DNA of 64,000 nucleotides from Paraescarpia echinospica (lineage: Eukaryota; Annelida; Polychaeta; Sabellida; Siboglinidae): contig CM034534.1 in NCBI GenBank assembly GCA_020002185.1, positions 60,191,050 to 60,255,049 of the forward strand, in the 5' to 3' direction. Below are positions 35,081 through 44,098 of this stretch, in pieces. A program made the position numbers and the translations under genes. The number at the start of each line of letters is the position of its first letter. Within the stretch, counting starts at the first letter, position 1. The notes beneath the pieces were generated by a model. The model was not told where the DNA came from, made no database searches, and saw only the letters and a list, made by a program, of their open reading frames with translations.

Positions 35081-37000
35081 AGTGCGTGCGTGCGTGCATG
35101 TGTGCAAATAATTATAAGATCAATATGCCTATGTAGTAATCAAATAAAGCACCACTAACATAATAATAATCACTTTTTAATATAGTAATTTTGTTTGATG
35201 TTGTTATATAATAGAATTGACATTTAAATTATTTGGCTTTAATTTATTTATTTATCTTCATAATTTAATACGTCTAGTTCTCTTTTAGACACATTTTATT
35301 TTTAACTTGACTAATTGTGTAAAATGTACTTCATTTTATCTTGTTAGTGCCTATGAGTAGGTTTCTTTAAACCGAGTTAAATCATGGTACATTTACTACA
35401 TTACAAATGCAGGCTACAAAAATTAATATAAAATAATTCTCAATAAAAAAAAAACATCATTTTATGCAGCTGCAATTGTTTTAATAAATCATAGAAGTAA
35501 AAATAATGTTATTGTTTGTTAGTACTTTCACAACCGTTTTCATTCCAAATATGTACTCATGTGGGAAATGCATATATTCCAGTTGGAACATGTTCACGGG
35601 AAACGGTGCTAAAGTCTCAAAGTACAAAAATGACGCGTAGTTATGCCGGTAGACATGTATACGGATTTAAAAGTATGCAAATAGACTACATAAACTAAGA
35701 CACGCATGAGTTGAAGCAGAAATACTCATATGCATTGCAAGTTTTGTATTTGGGTCGATTCTAGTCATACACATCGACTCTTGAAAGTTGAGAAGTCAAG
35801 TGACTGAAGTGAGCAACCTTTTAACTAATTCCACATCGTACATCCTAACAAACTGAGGTCACCACAAGGCAAGGTTCAAATGTTTACGGCTTCAAATAAT
35901 TCAAATGCTCCCATATAATAACGCTATTTCATAATCTCGTATTGACATATAGATGCTAATAGGATAACATTAAGTACCATTTAAAAAAAATAGCAAATTC
36001 AAAGATAAAAATGTGTTTAAAAGGTAACTAACCATATAAATAAATGATCCTGATGAGGGAATACCATTATAATTTGGGAGCACGTAAATTATTTAAAGGC
36101 GTAGCCAGTCAAACCTCGCTTTACGGTCACCTCAGTAATACACGTATGATGTGGAATTAGCAAAATGTTTCTTCACTTCAGTCATATTTCACCTTTTAAG
36201 CGTTACTGCGTATTTCTATAATCGACCAAAAAAAAGAAATTTGCATTGCATATTTGTGTTTCAGCTTCAAATCATGCATGTCTTAGTTTCTGTAATGTAT
36301 ATGTGTACTTCTAAATTCATAAACATATTTCCCGGCATACTACATAAGATGTCTTTTTTACTCTGTCAGGTGTTTGCAACATTTTCCGTGAACATGTTCC
36401 AAGTGAATTACAAGCATTTCCACATGACACATATATTTGGAATGAAACAGTTGTCAAAGAACTAACGAAAAATAATATTATGTTTACTTCTATGATTTAT
36501 TAAAACAACTGTAGCTGCATAAAACCATGTTGTTTATTGTGGATTATTTTTTATATTTGTAGTATACATTTGTAATGTACTAAATGTACCAAAATATATC
36601 TGGGTTAAAAAACTGGTAAAAAATTAATATTAAATACATATTTTTTACAATAAGTCAAGTTAAAATAGAATGTGTGTAACATTTTTGAAAATCGCTTTTG
36701 TTTCGATTCTCGACGGTTTGCCGCTGTACATGTACTAGGCTATGTGTTATTCCAATTAGGGCGATTTTTATTTTGTAACATGCCGTCGAGGTTTACCGTT
36801 GTCGACTACATGAGTACTAGGCCCATTAAGCATGTGAAATTAATAAGTTAAATAAATAAATAAATTTAATTTAAGCCAAATAATTGAAATGTCGATTCTA
36901 CTATATAACAACATCAAACAAAACACTATATTAAAATGTGATCATTATAATGTTAGTAGTGGTTTATTGTGTTATTACATAGGTATATTGATCTCATCAT
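33840..37000. other. Unassigned AT-rich DNA
   Basis: Contains a GT microsatellite at 35,040-35,100 and short AT-rich words. The frame at 36,151-36,465 is hydrophobic but has no domain. No gene or transposon recognised. Confidence 0.4.
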
Positions 37001-37007
37001 TCTTTGC

Positions 37008-37078
37008 ACACGCACGCACAAGCACACACACGCGCATACGCGCGCACACGCACACACGTATGCATGCACGCACACTCA

Positions 37079-37136
<58 letters not shown>
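37008..37136. repeat. CA-rich microsatellite
   Basis: ACGCAC words grading into a pure CA run at about 37,080-37,135. Confidence 0.9.
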
Positions 37137-37140
<4 letters not shown>

Positions 37141-37191
37141 ACGGAAACCGACAGGCGTGTTCACTGAATAGACAAATAATAATATATTTAC

Positions 37192-37332
37192 TGGTCTCGT
37201 TGTCATGGCCCGCCGTATCAAGCGTATGCCATGTGCTTGTGGGCGAGCCATCCAACATCCTGAACTTAATTGTGTCGTCAGTTCCGGCGTTTTGCTTTGG
37301 TGAGGTTTTTACAATCAGTGTATAGCCATATC
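37192..37332 (-). CDS. Exon with N-terminal half of a PLAT-like domain, second copy
   Basis: On the minus strand the exon begins after a TATGTTGCAG acceptor and reads GYGYTLIVKTSPKQNAGTDD, then TWHTLDTAGHDNETSK, ending at a GTAAAT donor. The Y-T-L-x-V-K-T ... A-G-T-D pattern is the hallmark of a PLAT N-terminus. It is paralogous to 14,555-14,700 and has the same donor word. The C-terminal half expected downstream in the minus direction may be the exon at 31.5 kb, 5.7 kb away. Confidence 0.6.
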
Positions 37333-37611
37333 CTGCAACATATTTTAACCAACATTTTACCCTACAACTGGTGCCACCCACGTATCCTTGGGCGTTTTTT
37401 GTAAAATCCCATTAATAACCAAATTAATTATCGCCAAGAACATGTATACTACTTTTCTGAACATCTCGAATCGTAAACACCCAAACAACCAAAATGATGT
37501 GTCAAAATGCATGTTTTCAGGTATCCTATTTGAATCAGCCTTGCGCTAGTGTCTTTAACAAGGCAATCACTACTCACTAATGTGTATTTTACCTTATTTA
37601 TGTACCACTGC

Positions 37612-38268
37612 ATTGAGAATGCGGATAAGACGCCATACAAGGAGGAAGTTCAGAGAATGGTTGGCTGGTATGCGGATAACAATCTCGAATTGAACGTTTC
37701 AAAGACTAAAGAAATGATTGTTGATTTTCGTGAAAAGAAGACTCCCATCCACCCTCTTTCGATAAATGGCGTGGAGGTCGAGCAGGTTGAATCTTTTAGA
37801 TTCCTTGGAACAACAATTTCAAACGATCTCAGCTGGTGCACAAACACACTGTGCATTTCAAAAAAGGCACAACGACGCCTGTTCTTCTTGAGGCTACTCA
37901 GGGGATTTGGCATTGCTCAGGAGATTATTATACGATTCTACCGCGCAATCATTGAAAGTATCCTCACTTTCTCGATTGTAGTGTGGTTTGGCCGCACCAG
38001 TCAGGAGGAGAAACAACGGCTAGAAGTTATCGTGAAGGGCGCATCTAGAATCTTTGGGCACGAGTTGTCATCCATTGAATATATTTACCAAGCTTTTTGT
38101 GCGCAAAAATCCAAGAGCACTGTACGGGACACTACCCACCAAGCCAACCATCTCTTTGAACGTCTTCCCTCTGGCAAGCGCTATAGAAGTATTAAGACAA
38201 GGACCACTAGACTGAAAAATAGTTTTTATCCGCAGGCTGTGAGTCACTTGAACCGCGAGATGCCATGA
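37612..38268 (+). mobile_element. LINE fragment: C-terminal part of reverse transcriptase
   Basis: The plus-strand frame begins inside the RT (WYADNNLELNVSKTKEM), then FRFLGTTISNDLSW, RRLFFLRLLRGFG and RYRSIKTRTTRLKNSFYPQ, and stops at 38,268. This is the thumb and C-terminus of an L2/Rex-like protein. It is 5' truncated near 37,612. Its AT-rich 3' UTR (38,270-38,458) is the left flank of the Polinton. Confidence 0.8.
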
Positions 38269-38458
38269 TACTGTTTTCAATCGGTTTAGATTGTATGTCA
38301 CCATGCTAAATTATTTATGTTTTATTTTGTTTATTTATTTTTATTATTTATTTATTATTTATTAACTTGACTACATGTATTTACATACTCTTTAACTGTC
38401 AGCTTAGTTTTTATATCGTCAGCTATTTATTTATACATTTATTTATGATGTATTTAAC

Positions 38459-38464
38459 TACATG
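38459..38464. repeat. Possible target-site duplication, left
   Basis: TACATG next to the left terminus. The right counterpart TACGTA (54,706-54,711) matches at four of six bases. Polintons make 6-bp duplications, so this may be a decayed one. Confidence 0.35.
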
Positions 38465-38759
38465 AGTAGTATAGAGGAGGCGTACGACCTCAAACGCCTA
38501 CTTATAAAAAACAATTTAATGACCACTAAACGTTTTCGGGCACCTACTTATAAAAAAAGATCAAAGGCTTTTTTTGACACTAATTAGTTTTGGGAACCTA
38601 CTTATAAAAAAGGTGATTGATGAACCTTGTAATTTGATATTAATTGGATGATTGATTACCCCCTAAGTACACTAGAGATCAACGCCGTACTTAGCGCGTG
38701 CTGACGTAAGCAATAATGCGTTTATCGCGCTAATATATAACCACGATAAAACCACTGTA
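38465..38759 (+). repeat. Left terminal inverted repeat (295 bp)
   Basis: Starts AGTAGTATAGAGGA and ends CACGATAAAACCACTGT. It holds three copies of CCTACTTATAAAAAA (38,497, 38,543 and 38,597). The inner part, from about 38,696, has a TGACGTAAG CRE-like word and a TATATAA word. The right repeat is 56 bp longer and has four copies of the same motif. Confidence 0.9.
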
Positions 38760-38763
38760 TAAA
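38757..38763 (+). promoter_or_regulatory. TATA box near the left terminal repeat
   Basis: GTATAAA at the inner edge of the left terminal repeat, ahead of the tRNA-like sequence and the NADAR gene. Confidence 0.4.
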
Positions 38764-38770
38764 CATCGAC

Positions 38771-38842
38771 GACGGATTAGCTCTCCTGGGAGAGTGTTCG
38801 ACTAGGGATCGAAAGATTTCCGGTCCGAATCCGTTCGTCGAC
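38771..38842 (+). tRNA. tRNA-like sequence with AGG (Pro) anticodon arm
   Basis: There is a D-arm (GCTC/GAGT with an 8-nt loop), a perfect 5-bp anticodon stem TTCGA/TCGAA around CTAGGGA (anticodon AGG with G37, as in tRNA-Pro), and a box-B-like GGTCCGAATCC at 38,822-38,832. The acceptor stem pairs poorly and the T-stem has two mismatches. It is a tRNA-derived relic or a tRNA mimic rather than a clear functional tRNA. No T run follows within the first ten bases except CCCTTTTTA at 38,842-38,850, which could serve as a pol III terminator. Confidence 0.35.
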
Positions 38843-38851
38843 CCTTTTTAG

Positions 38852-39247
38852 TGTCGAGTGTCGGCGTTCGGTCGGGGTTTTCGATCCGTCGAGCACGCCT
38901 ATCAGTATAGGAAAGCAATATTTTACGACGACGTGGAATGTGCCGAAGAAATCAAAAGTTCGCGAACCTCTTATGCAGCGAAACGACGCGGTTACGACAT
39001 TCTAAAAAAGAGAATGGGAACCAAATGGACCTACGTTATGGTGAGATGTATGAAGACGTTGTTGAGGAGGAAGTTTGACGGATCGAGCGATTTGAAGGCT
39101 GCACTGTTGGCGACCGGGGACGCCGAATTGGTGGAATGGGTAGCGAGTAGGGAGGGTTTCTGGGGTAGAGGAATCGCGGGCGACGTGGGGAAGAACATGC
39201 TCGGTAAACTGTTGATGAAGTTGCGCGATGCTTATAAAGACGCGTAA
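38852..39247 (+). CDS. NADAR (YbiA-like) domain protein
   Basis: The frame shows FRSVEHAYQYRKA, then AAKRRGYDILKKRMG, MKTLLRRKF, LLATGDAELVEW, FWGRGI and GKNMLGKLLMKLR. This is the NADAR fold in order, including the Glu of VEHAYQ and the WGxG block. NADAR proteins act on ADP-ribose-type N-glycosidic compounds: YbiA handles riboflavin intermediates, and some remove ADP-ribose from guanine in DNA. The usual N-terminal SNFYP-like motif and an ATG are missing. The frame opens right after CCCTTTTTAG, a good splice acceptor, so a first exon may be unseen or lost. It is not among the core Polinton genes I know. The catalytic role here is inferred. Confidence 0.8.
   Translation, partial: CRVSAFGRGFRSVEHAYQYRKAIFYDDVECAEEIKSSRTSYAAKRRGYDILKKRMGTKWTYVMVRCMKTLLRRKFDGSSDLKAALLATGDAELVEWVASREGFWGRGIAGDVGKNMLGKLLMKLRDAYKDA
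39233..39238 (+). promoter_or_regulatory. TATA box for the ATPase gene
   Basis: TATAAA inside the last codons of the NADAR frame, 43 bp upstream of the ATPase ATG. It suggests a separate transcript rather than one operon. Confidence 0.45.
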
Positions 39248-39275
39248 AAAAGTGTTCGTCGTTCAGTCGTGAAAA

Positions 39276-39935
39276 ATGAACGGACCGTCGTTGAAGCATC
39301 CTTTTACGTGTATAGTAGCCGGTCCTACGGGGTGCGGTAAGACGACGTTCGTCGAGCGTTTGATACGTCACGACGCTATGATCGATCCGCCGCCGGAGAA
39401 AAAAATGTGGTGCTACGAACAGTGGCAGAGCAGCTACGCGTCTATGTCTTCGAAAATAGAGTTCGTAGACGGCCTGCCGGATCCGAAACGTTTAGACGGT
39501 AAAGCGAGAACGCTTCTAGTACTCGACGACCCCACGGAGGAGACCGATAGCCGGGTGACGGTACTATTTACTAAAAAAAGTCATCATTGTAATACGTCGG
39601 TCGCACAACTGCGACAGAACATGTTTCCGAAAGGGAAAGAAAACCGTACAATCAGCCTGAACGCCCAATACATAGTGCTATTCAAGAGCCCCCGAGATGC
39701 CAGTCAAGAAGGTCACCTAGCGAAACAGATGTACCCGTGAAAGGTCAACTACATGATAGAGGCTTTCAAAGACGCGACGTCGTCGGCGTACGGCTATCTA
39801 ATCGTGGATCTGAAACAAGAAACGGAAGAGGACATGCGCCTGCGTACGTGCATACTTCCGGACGATCGTCTTCAGTACGTGTACGTACGGAAGGGTGGAG
39901 GTGGCGGTGGTGGTGGTGGCGGTGGCATGCTATAA
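39276..39935 (+). pseudogene. Packaging ATPase (FtsK-HerA type), one in-frame stop
   Basis: Residues 16-24 form the Walker A loop GPTGCGKTT and residues 80-85 the Walker B LLVLDD. The family pumps DNA into the capsid. A TGA at 39,738-39,740 (codon 155) interrupts the frame. The same frame stays open for another 64 codons (MIEAFKDATSS and onward) that look like the natural C-terminus, ending in a poly-Gly run. The whole, 219 codons, is the usual length for Polinton ATPases. A sequencing error at the stop cannot be excluded. Confidence 0.85.
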
Positions 39936-39973
39936 GATGAGAGGGACGTCGGGGCGTACGTTTATTAGTCGCT

Positions 39974-40375
39974 ATGGCGGGGCGCGCCGTGGTAGCGAAG
40001 CAACGACCGAAGGTGGCGGCACCGACGAACCAAGTGAAGAGACACATTTTCGCCCTGCAGCTGTTGGAGAGGCATAGGCGGAACATCGATCTGCGAAAAG
40101 CCGTGATCGGCCACGCGAACGCCGAACTCATTTGTAGTCTGTGCGATTGCGCGTACAACATTCTGAAAGGGAACGTGAAGTTATCGCCGAAACAGAAACG
40201 CGTGTTGTCGAAATACCGGAATCACCTGCGTAAACTCGCCGACAAACACGTTGCGCTTAAAAAGAAGCGTGCCATCTTGCAAAAGGGTGCGGGTGGTTTT
40301 CTGTCGGCTCTGCTAGCTCCGTTAGCAAGCACCGTTCTCCTCCCGCTGCTCAGACAGGTGATCGGCAGCGGGTGA
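39974..40375 (+). CDS. Conserved small Polinton protein with hydrophobic C-terminus
   Basis: A 133-residue basic protein. A helical middle (LSPKQKRVLSKYRNHLRKLA) is followed by a glycine-flanked hydrophobic tail (GGFLSALLAPLASTVLLPLL). I recall this pattern in many metazoan Polintons, where its role is unknown; a membrane-active or virion protein is possible. It lies in a head-to-tail run, with 3 bp between its stop and the next ATG. A TATAAG word at 39,931 could be its promoter. Confidence 0.7.
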   Translation: MAGRAVVAKQRPKVAAPTNQVKRHIFALQLLERHRRNIDLRKAVIGHANAELICSLCDCAYNILKGNVKLSPKQKRVLSKYRNHLRKLADKHVALKKKRAILQKGAGGFLSALLAPLASTVLLPLLRQVIGSG

Positions 40376-40378
40376 TCG

Positions 40379-41134
40379 ATGCAGTACGCGAAGAAGATGG
40401 CGTTGGTCGACCCGCGATTGGTGGAAAGCCTCCTGCCACGTGTCGATCAGTCGTCGAGCACGCCCCGATCACGTGTGCTGAGTAGCCTGGACAACGACAT
40501 GAAGGACATTCTAGAACGTTCGGATTTATCCGAACGCGAAAAGGTAGCGTCGTACAATCAACTGCTGAGTCGGTACAACACGATAGAGGCGGCTCGTGCG
40601 GCGCAACCGGTACGCGTGTCGGTGGTCAACAGCAGCGGCGAGACTCCTGCGGTGGGGGTGGCGACGGTGGCGCCACCATCGTCGGAACTCGTAGAGCGCG
40701 AAATCATAGCCAGTATGCCGAAAACGCTGAAAGGGAAGACAGGAATGCTTATCGAAAAAATGAAAGCCGATCCGTTGTGTCGATGGAACGAGCGCGGCGA
40801 ATTCGTGTACGACGGTAAAACGATCGCGGGGAGTAACATGGTCGATCTAGTGAACGATCTCATGCGAACGAGATCGAAGACGTCGGCGCCCGTAGGATGG
40901 CGAGAGTTCGGGTTGCGTATGAAGGATATGAATATCCCTATGGAATTCGTGGGCAACCCGCGCTATCGGTCGTACATGGAGCGACGACAGAAGCGCCTAC
41001 TAGAAGAGGCGTCGATGACGCCGACGACGACTAGTTCATCAGCGACGCCGGAGTGGAGACGTCGTATGCGACGCGAGACTAAACGCAGACAACGATCCCC
41101 TTCGTTGGACGTCGCGGCGTGGGAGACGTTGTGA
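40379..41134 (+). CDS. Conserved Polinton protein of unknown function (251 aa)
   Basis: The C-terminal half has a recognisable conserved block: CRWNERGEFVYDGKTIAGSN, then DLVNDLMRTRSK and the NPRYRSYMERR region. I associate this with Polinton genomes. The N-terminal third is charged and helix-rich. The last 40 residues are very basic (RRRMRRETKRRQR), suggesting nucleic-acid binding or a nuclear signal. Its stop codon overlaps the start of the next frame (TGATG). Confidence 0.65.
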   Translation: MQYAKKMALVDPRLVESLLPRVDQSSSTPRSRVLSSLDNDMKDILERSDLSEREKVASYNQLLSRYNTIEAARAAQPVRVSVVNSSGETPAVGVATVAPPSSELVEREIIASMPKTLKGKTGMLIEKMKADPLCRWNERGEFVYDGKTIAGSNMVDLVNDLMRTRSKTSAPVGWREFGLRMKDMNIPMEFVGNPRYRSYMERRQKRLLEEASMTPTTTSSSATPEWRRRMRRETKRRQRSPSLDVAAWETL

Positions 41135-41334
41135 TGCCGTCACGAAGCACGATAATGGTCATCGCCTTCACCATCGCGCTTATCGTTCTCTATACGTGTA
41201 TAATAATCATCGTACATTTATCATCGTCGTCGTCGTCGTCGTCGCCATGGTGTCCGGGTGGGGTCGTCGTCGACGTCGGTCAAAACGAAAGCCTCGACAG
41301 CAACGAAACGACGACGACGACGACGACGACCTGA
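41134..41334 (+). CDS. Small single-pass membrane protein overlapping the integrase start
   Basis: From ATG 41,134 residues 7-28 form one hydrophobic helix (IMVIAFTIALIVLYTCIIII), followed by a poly-Ser run and a Thr-rich tail. The tail is encoded by CGT and ACG triplet repeats that are read in another frame as poly-Asp by the integrase. Overlap with the integrase start is about 90 bp. A real gene is plausible because the helix is clean and the start overlaps the previous stop, but the repeats may inflate the frame. Confidence 0.45.
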   Translation: MPSRSTIMVIAFTIALIVLYTCIIIIVHLSSSSSSSSPWCPGGVVVDVGQNESLDSNETTTTTTTT

Positions 41335-42253
41335 ATAGCGTCTACTTCGATCCAAAACGGGTGGGAAGTTACGGAGGCGTCGACGCGTTGCACCGGGCGT
41401 CGAAGATTCGACATCCGGCCGTCGAGAGGTAGCTAGCGTCACAGGACGCCTATACCCTACACAAACCGGTTAAACGACATTTCAAACGACGTCGCGTCAT
41501 CGTAGGCGGTCGAAACCAGCAGTGGCAAGCCGATCTGGTCCACTTGACTAGACTGAAAACGCACAACGACGGTATAACATACCTATTGACGGTGATCGAT
41601 GTGTTTTCGAAGTGGGCGTGGTGCGTTCCGTTGAAGAGTAAGTCCGGCCCTTCGCTCGTCGTGGCCTTCGAGCGCCTGCTGAGCGATGACGACGACGAGA
41701 CGCCGAACTCGCTGCAGACCGATAAGGGGAGCGAGTTTTTGAACCGGCCCCTGCAAACGTTCCTAAAGATTCGCGGCGTTCATCATTTCGTGACGCATAA
41801 CGAGGAGACTAAAGCGAGCGTCGTGGTACGGTTTAATCGGACTTTGAAGATGCGTATGTCGCGCTATTTTACGAAACATGAGACGCTGCGCTACGTAGAG
41901 GCGTTACCGGATTTCGTGCGATCGTACAACAACGCCTAACAACGAGGGGTCAATTCAAAAAAGGATACATGACTATATGGAGCGAGGAGCTCTTCACCGT
42001 CGTAGAGGTGCACCCGTCCGAACCGACCGTTTATCGCCTGAAGGACGACGCCGGGACGCCGGTAGAGGGCGCCTTCTACGAACCGGAACTACAACGCGTA
42101 GTCGTTCCGAAGGACAAACTGTATCGCGTGGAGGCGGTTCTACAGCGTCGGCGTCGTCGCGGCGGCGGTGTTTCGGAGGCGCTCGTAAAATGGAGCGGAT
42201 ATCCGGTCTCTTTCAACAACTGGATCGACGCCGAGTCCCTCGTGGACCTATAA
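41247..42253 (+). pseudogene. Polinton integrase (retroviral-like), inactivated
   Basis: The N-terminal region (YFDPKRVGSYGGVDALHRA) is cut by TAG at 41,430. The catalytic core starts with WQADLV (Asp at 41,532) and LQTDKGSEF (Asp at 41,721). Near 41,826, where the family has the catalytic Glu in ERFNRT, there is Val (V-V-V-R-F-N-R-T). After YNNA the frame ends at 41,939 and resumes in another frame at about 41,953 (FKKGY), which implies a deletion of roughly 50 residues. The C-terminal chromodomain-like end (ALVKWSGYPVSFNNWID) is preserved. The integrase would insert the element into the genome; this copy cannot. Confidence 0.9.
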
Positions 42254-42255
42254 AA
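42249..42255 (+). promoter_or_regulatory. TATA box overlapping the integrase stop
   Basis: TATAAAA overlaps the TAA stop of the integrase frame. It is a likely promoter for the following small genes. Confidence 0.4.
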
Positions 42256-42370
42256 AGACTACTACTACTACTAGTGAGGAGGCGGCGGTGAGAATGAATC
42301 GTTGGATGCGCCACACGGGGTGCTGGCGTCTGCACGAGGTGGGAATATGCAACGGATCTTCGTTCTTACC

Positions 42371-42378
42371 GTATAAAG
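42371..42378 (+). promoter_or_regulatory. TATA box for the two-helix membrane protein gene
   Basis: TATAAAGG 37 bp upstream of the next ATG (42,415). It has a similar position to the box before the ATPase. Confidence 0.4.
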
Positions 42379-42414
42379 GTCCCTGCTGTATCGCCAGAGC
42401 GCAGTGGCGCGACG

Positions 42415-42783
42415 ATGAGCGACGACGACGAAACTACCTCGAGTGGCGATCGTCGAACGAACGTCGGCGCCGAGCACGCGGACTCCGTCGACAAGCACGC
42501 GGACTCCATCGACGCTACCACCACAACCACCGCCGAACCCGTTCCATGGCGAATCTGCGGCAACGAATTCCCTAAGGCCGAAATCGTATTCCTCTGTCAG
42601 GTCGTCGTCCTGTACTTCGTCATCGCCGTTAGTATATACAAACTGACGAAAGGTCAAGGTGACTCCAACCTGTGGACGGCGCTGTTGAGCAGCTGTCTCG
42701 GTTACCTGCTCCCGAGTCCGTCTATGAGTGTTGGTGGCGGCGAACGTCGACGTCAACAACAACACGATGGCGGTCTCGTCTGA
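42415..42783 (+). CDS. Conserved two-helix membrane protein of Polintons
   Basis: The acidic N-terminal 45 residues precede a block FPKAEIVFLCQVVVLYFVIA, a first membrane helix. Then come YKLTKGQGDSNLWTALLSSC and LGYLLPSP, giving a second shorter hydrophobic stretch. This core pattern recurs in many Polintons and is probably a virion or membrane protein; the function is unknown to me. The last 17 bp overlap the next gene, whose ATG is at 42,767. Confidence 0.65.
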   Translation: MSDDDETTSSGDRRTNVGAEHADSVDKHADSIDATTTTTAEPVPWRICGNEFPKAEIVFLCQVVVLYFVIAVSIYKLTKGQGDSNLWTALLSSCLGYLLPSPSMSVGGGERRRQQQHDGGLV

Positions 42784-43639
42784 TTTTTACCTGACGTTAC
42801 CGAGCAACGCGTCTATGAAGCGTCACCCCGAAAATACGTTGACGCACTTCGTCACGACGTTGCCGCGACGTTTCGACCTGTCGGGGGAGTGGGAATGCGG
42901 AGCGGTGTCGGTACACTATCCGCACACGTGGTACAACGTGAGAAAGAAGGACGCCTACTTCTACCTGACTTGCGCGACTGGTGATCCGGGTATTTACACG
43001 CAGGTAGACGAATACGGCATGACCATCCTGATATGCCGTCAGACCACGATTCCTCACGGTTTCTACAACAACGTTTATACGTTGTTGAACAGGATCAACG
43101 AGGCACTAGATAAATTGTGTACCAATAAGGTCAAGGTTATGCTAGAATACTGCGCCGTCTCTAACCGATTTACGCTACGTATGTCGCCGGGTGTCGAATT
43201 TATCATACATCATACGAGCCGTCTGAAGGACGTGCTAGGTTTCCATAGCAACACGATCCTGAGTAACGCCATGTATGGCCCCGCGTCGGCGGTCGTCATC
43301 GACACCTTGCCCGTCGCGTACACGTACGAGTACGAAGGTCGCGATACGGTTAATATGTCGGCGGGCATCGAGAGCCTGTACGTGTACACGGATCTCGTGG
43401 AACCGCGCGTCGTCGGTGACGTGTACGCGCCACTCCTTCGAAACTTCGCCGTCCGCGGTGAGAACGGTGACATTATTTCGGAAACGTTCGACCGCGTGCA
43501 ATACGTGAAGCTGCTGCGGAATCAATTCGATGAGGTCGAAGTCGATATAAGAGAGGATCACGGCCAACCGATACCATTCGAGCAGGGGAAGGTGGTGACG
43601 ACGCTTCACTTCAGACGCTGTAAATCGAAATTGTTTTAA
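42767..43639 (+). CDS. Minor capsid (penton-like) protein
   Basis: From ATG 42,767 the protein starts MAVSSDFYLTLPSNASMKRH, which matches the opening of Polinton minor capsid proteins. It continues with beta-rich sequence (GEWECGAVSVHYPHTWYNV) expected of a single jelly roll, and is 290 residues long. The in-frame upstream ATG at 42,728 is less likely because it falls within the preceding gene. No lesion is seen. The penton-like protein would occupy capsid vertices. It is followed after 1 bp by the core-like gene. Confidence 0.8.
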   Translation: MAVSSDFYLTLPSNASMKRHPENTLTHFVTTLPRRFDLSGEWECGAVSVHYPHTWYNVRKKDAYFYLTCATGDPGIYTQVDEYGMTILICRQTTIPHGFYNNVYTLLNRINEALDKLCTNKVKVMLEYCAVSNRFTLRMSPGVEFIIHHTSRLKDVLGFHSNTILSNAMYGPASAVVIDTLPVAYTYEYEGRDTVNMSAGIESLYVYTDLVEPRVVGDVYAPLLRNFAVRGENGDIISETFDRVQYVKLLRNQFDEVEVDIREDHGQPIPFEQGKVVTTLHFRRCKSKLF

Positions 43640-43640
43640 C

Positions 43641-44096
43641 ATGCCGCCGTCGAAGAACCCGTACGTGGACTACTACGTTCGTCAGGTCGGCGGTCAGCTG
43701 CCGGTCTTCGTCGGTGCTCGGGGGCATCGAGGTCACGGTCTGGGCAATCTCTTCGGGAGCCAGTTTCGAAGCGCCATGCCGCTTATCAAGAGAGGCGCGT
43801 TGGCGTTGGGAAAATGTGCGCTCAACACCGGCATGCACGTGGCGCGCGACGTCGTCGCCGGCGGCAATCTGAAACAGTCGATAAAACGACGCGCGAAGGA
43901 GGCCGGCTCCGATCTTTTCGACGACCTTTTGAATTCGCAGGCACCGCCACCGAAGAAGAAGAGGAAGAAAAAAACGCAGCAGCAGAAGCGTTGCCCCCGC
44001 GGCGGCAACGGCATAAAAAGACCGCGCCTAGCGGCGACGGCCGTCAGTAGGTGGAAGAGACGGCGTCGAACGGATTACGATATATACGACGAGTAA
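43641..44096 (+). CDS. Basic core-like protein with nuclear signal
   Basis: The 151-residue protein starts MPPSKNPYVDYYVRQVGGQL, then LPVFVGARGHRGHGLG and a helical basic middle (KRGALALGKCALNTG). A lysine run PPPKKKRKKK follows at about residues 102-111, and the C-terminus is Arg/Lys-rich. The Y-Y-x-x-Q-x-G-G and G-H-G-L-G pattern recurs in Polintons. A core or penton-associated DNA-binding role comparable to adenovirus minor core proteins is inferred. It has no obvious lesion and lies between the two capsid genes. Confidence 0.65.
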   Translation: MPPSKNPYVDYYVRQVGGQLPVFVGARGHRGHGLGNLFGSQFRSAMPLIKRGALALGKCALNTGMHVARDVVAGGNLKQSIKRRAKEAGSDLFDDLLNSQAPPPKKKRKKKTQQQKRCPRGGNGIKRPRLAATAVSRWKRRRRTDYDIYDE

Positions 44097-44098
44097 CG

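Noticed and set aside
36889..37381. Frames passing through the CA repeat
   Set aside because: Repeat artefacts, except for the PLAT-like exon on the minus strand, which is reported separately.
42294..42575. Arg-rich frame before the two-helix membrane protein
   Set aside because: It overlaps the next gene in another frame, and its composition is what a shadow of a GC-rich coding region gives. The first 40 codons might be real but lack support.
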